Shown: piece by piece, positions 5,460 through 6,064 of the stretch
How the letters are laid out: the number at the start of each line of letters is the position of its first letter
Position numbering within the stretch: the first letter of the stretch is position 1
Source: Gemmatimonadota bacterium
GTDB taxonomy: Bacteria; Gemmatimonadota; Gemmatimonadetes; Gemmatimonadales; GWC2-71-9
DNA: 6,064 bases
Assembly (NCBI GenBank): GCA_003221085.1
Contig: QHUD01000237.1
Span: forward strand, 1-6,064
Direction: 5' to 3'
The notes under the pieces: model-generated
What the model saw: the letters and a program-made list of their open reading frames with translations, nothing else
Database searches by the model: none
What the model was told of the DNA's origin: nothing
Position numbers and translations under genes: made by a program

Positions 5460-6064
5460 CCGGCGGCCTCGTGCGAGTCCGTCTGCTGCTGCTGCACCGG
5501 CTCGTGTGCCTGCGCGCTCACCCAGACGCCCGGATGCGGAATCGTCACCACGAAGCCGTCGCTCACGCGCAGCGGCCGCGCCTGGTAGGCGGCGAGCGCG
5601 TCGCGCCACTGCACCGGCAACTCTGCCGCCGAGCGCAAGGGCAGCGCGATAGCATTCCCGACCCGCCCGATCACGGTGTTCTCCACCACATCGGTGAGCG
5701 GCCGGCCCGCGGGATCGCGCAGCTTGGAGAGCGCTACGTGCCGCGCCGCCGGGTCCCCCGCCGAGATGATCGCGGTCGAGTAGTACAGCAGGTTGGCTTC
5801 GACATGCTCGAGCAGCCGGCTGCGCGGCGCACCGGATGGCGCCGCGCTCGGCTCGTCACCGGACACGAGTCGCTCCAGGTCCGGGAGCAGGCCACGGTCG
5901 AGCAGCGTGCGTCGGAACAGGTAGCCGAAGCGCCGCACGACGTCCGCCGTCGCGACGTTGGGCAGTCGGAACGGCACGAACACGACGGGGCGGGCGCGGG
6001 GACTCCGCACCATCACCTTGAACCGCTCCAGCGGCTCGAAGAAATGGAAGGTGACGAGGCGGTC
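5456..6064 (-). CDS. Protein of unknown function, 3' part (5' end beyond window)
   Basis: The frame is open from the window edge (6064) to TGA 5458-5456, giving 202 visible residues. In-frame GTG 6016 and ATG 6013 exist, but the sequence before them (FHFFEPLERFKVMVRSP) reads as ordinary protein, so the true start is probably outside. I do not recognise the family. Visible features are a strand-like stretch VVFVPFRLPN, a helical segment with RRFGYLFRRTLLDRGLLPD, EHVEANLLYYSTAIISAGDP in the middle, SDGFVVTIPHPGVWVSAQ near the end, and a C-terminal QQQQ run in a polar tail. No membrane segment or catalytic motif is evident. Coupling to the following lipoprotein gene (GTGA overlap, 5459-5456) suggests the two products work together, perhaps at the envelope; this is inference. 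Confidence 0.75.
   Translation of the reverse strand, partial: DRLVTFHFFEPLERFKVMVRSPRARPVVFVPFRLPNVATADVVRRFGYLFRRTLLDRGLLPDLERLVSGDEPSAAPSGAPRSRLLEHVEANLLYYSTAIISAGDPAARHVALSKLRDPAGRPLTDVVENTVIGRVGNAIALPLRSAAELPVQWRDALAAYQARPLRVSDGFVVTIPHPGVWVSAQAHEPVQQQQTDSHEAAG

Noticed and set aside
5460..5609. A 50-codon upstream extension of the SH3 lipoprotein
   Set aside because: It overlaps the unknown gene, is Arg/Ala-rich and would bury the lipoprotein signal peptide. GTG 5459 gives a correct lipobox distance and coupling to the upstream stop.

Overview
This is a GC-rich (roughly two-thirds G+C by eye), densely coded chromosomal-type window. Good Shine-Dalgarno sites precede several genes. The copies of an element ending in GTCATCCTGAGC...GCGAAGGATC recall a repeat I associate mainly with Gemmatimonadota and similar soil or metagenome genomes. 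That assignment is an inference from style; there is no rRNA or marker gene here to confirm it. No tRNA, rRNA, CRISPR array, transposase, integrase or phage gene is visible.

Layout. (1) 1-1538, plus strand: the 3' end of a major facilitator superfamily transporter, then, 5 bases later, a complete Rieske non-heme iron oxygenase alpha subunit of the betaine/carnitine-demethylase-like type. They look like one transcription unit for uptake and oxidation of a small organic substrate. (2) 1539-1714: a non-coding gap between convergent genes, filled by inverted copies of a dispersed repeat that can fold into a large hairpin. (3) 1715-2089, minus strand: a small cupin with its own sigma70-like promoter. 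(4) 2090-2189: a divergent intergenic region. (5) 2190-4782, plus strand: two DinB-superfamily four-helix-bundle genes and a membrane-bound diguanylate cyclase (Cache-like sensor, HAMP, GGEEF), spaced 12 and 10 bases apart, so probably one operon. (6) 4779-6064, minus strand: an SH3-domain lipoprotein preceded by a partial gene of unknown function, coupled by a GTGA stop/start overlap. The lipoprotein stop overlaps the diguanylate cyclase stop in the four bases CTAA.

How the genes may work together: the transporter and oxygenase probably act on one substrate. The DinB pair and the cyclase share a transcript, but their functional link is unknown. I see no convincing new defence, mobile or RNA system. 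The best leads are the second DinB gene, which lacks the expected first helix and one metal ligand and sits in frame behind a single TGA from the first; the DinB-cyclase operon; and the inverted-repeat structure between convergent genes.
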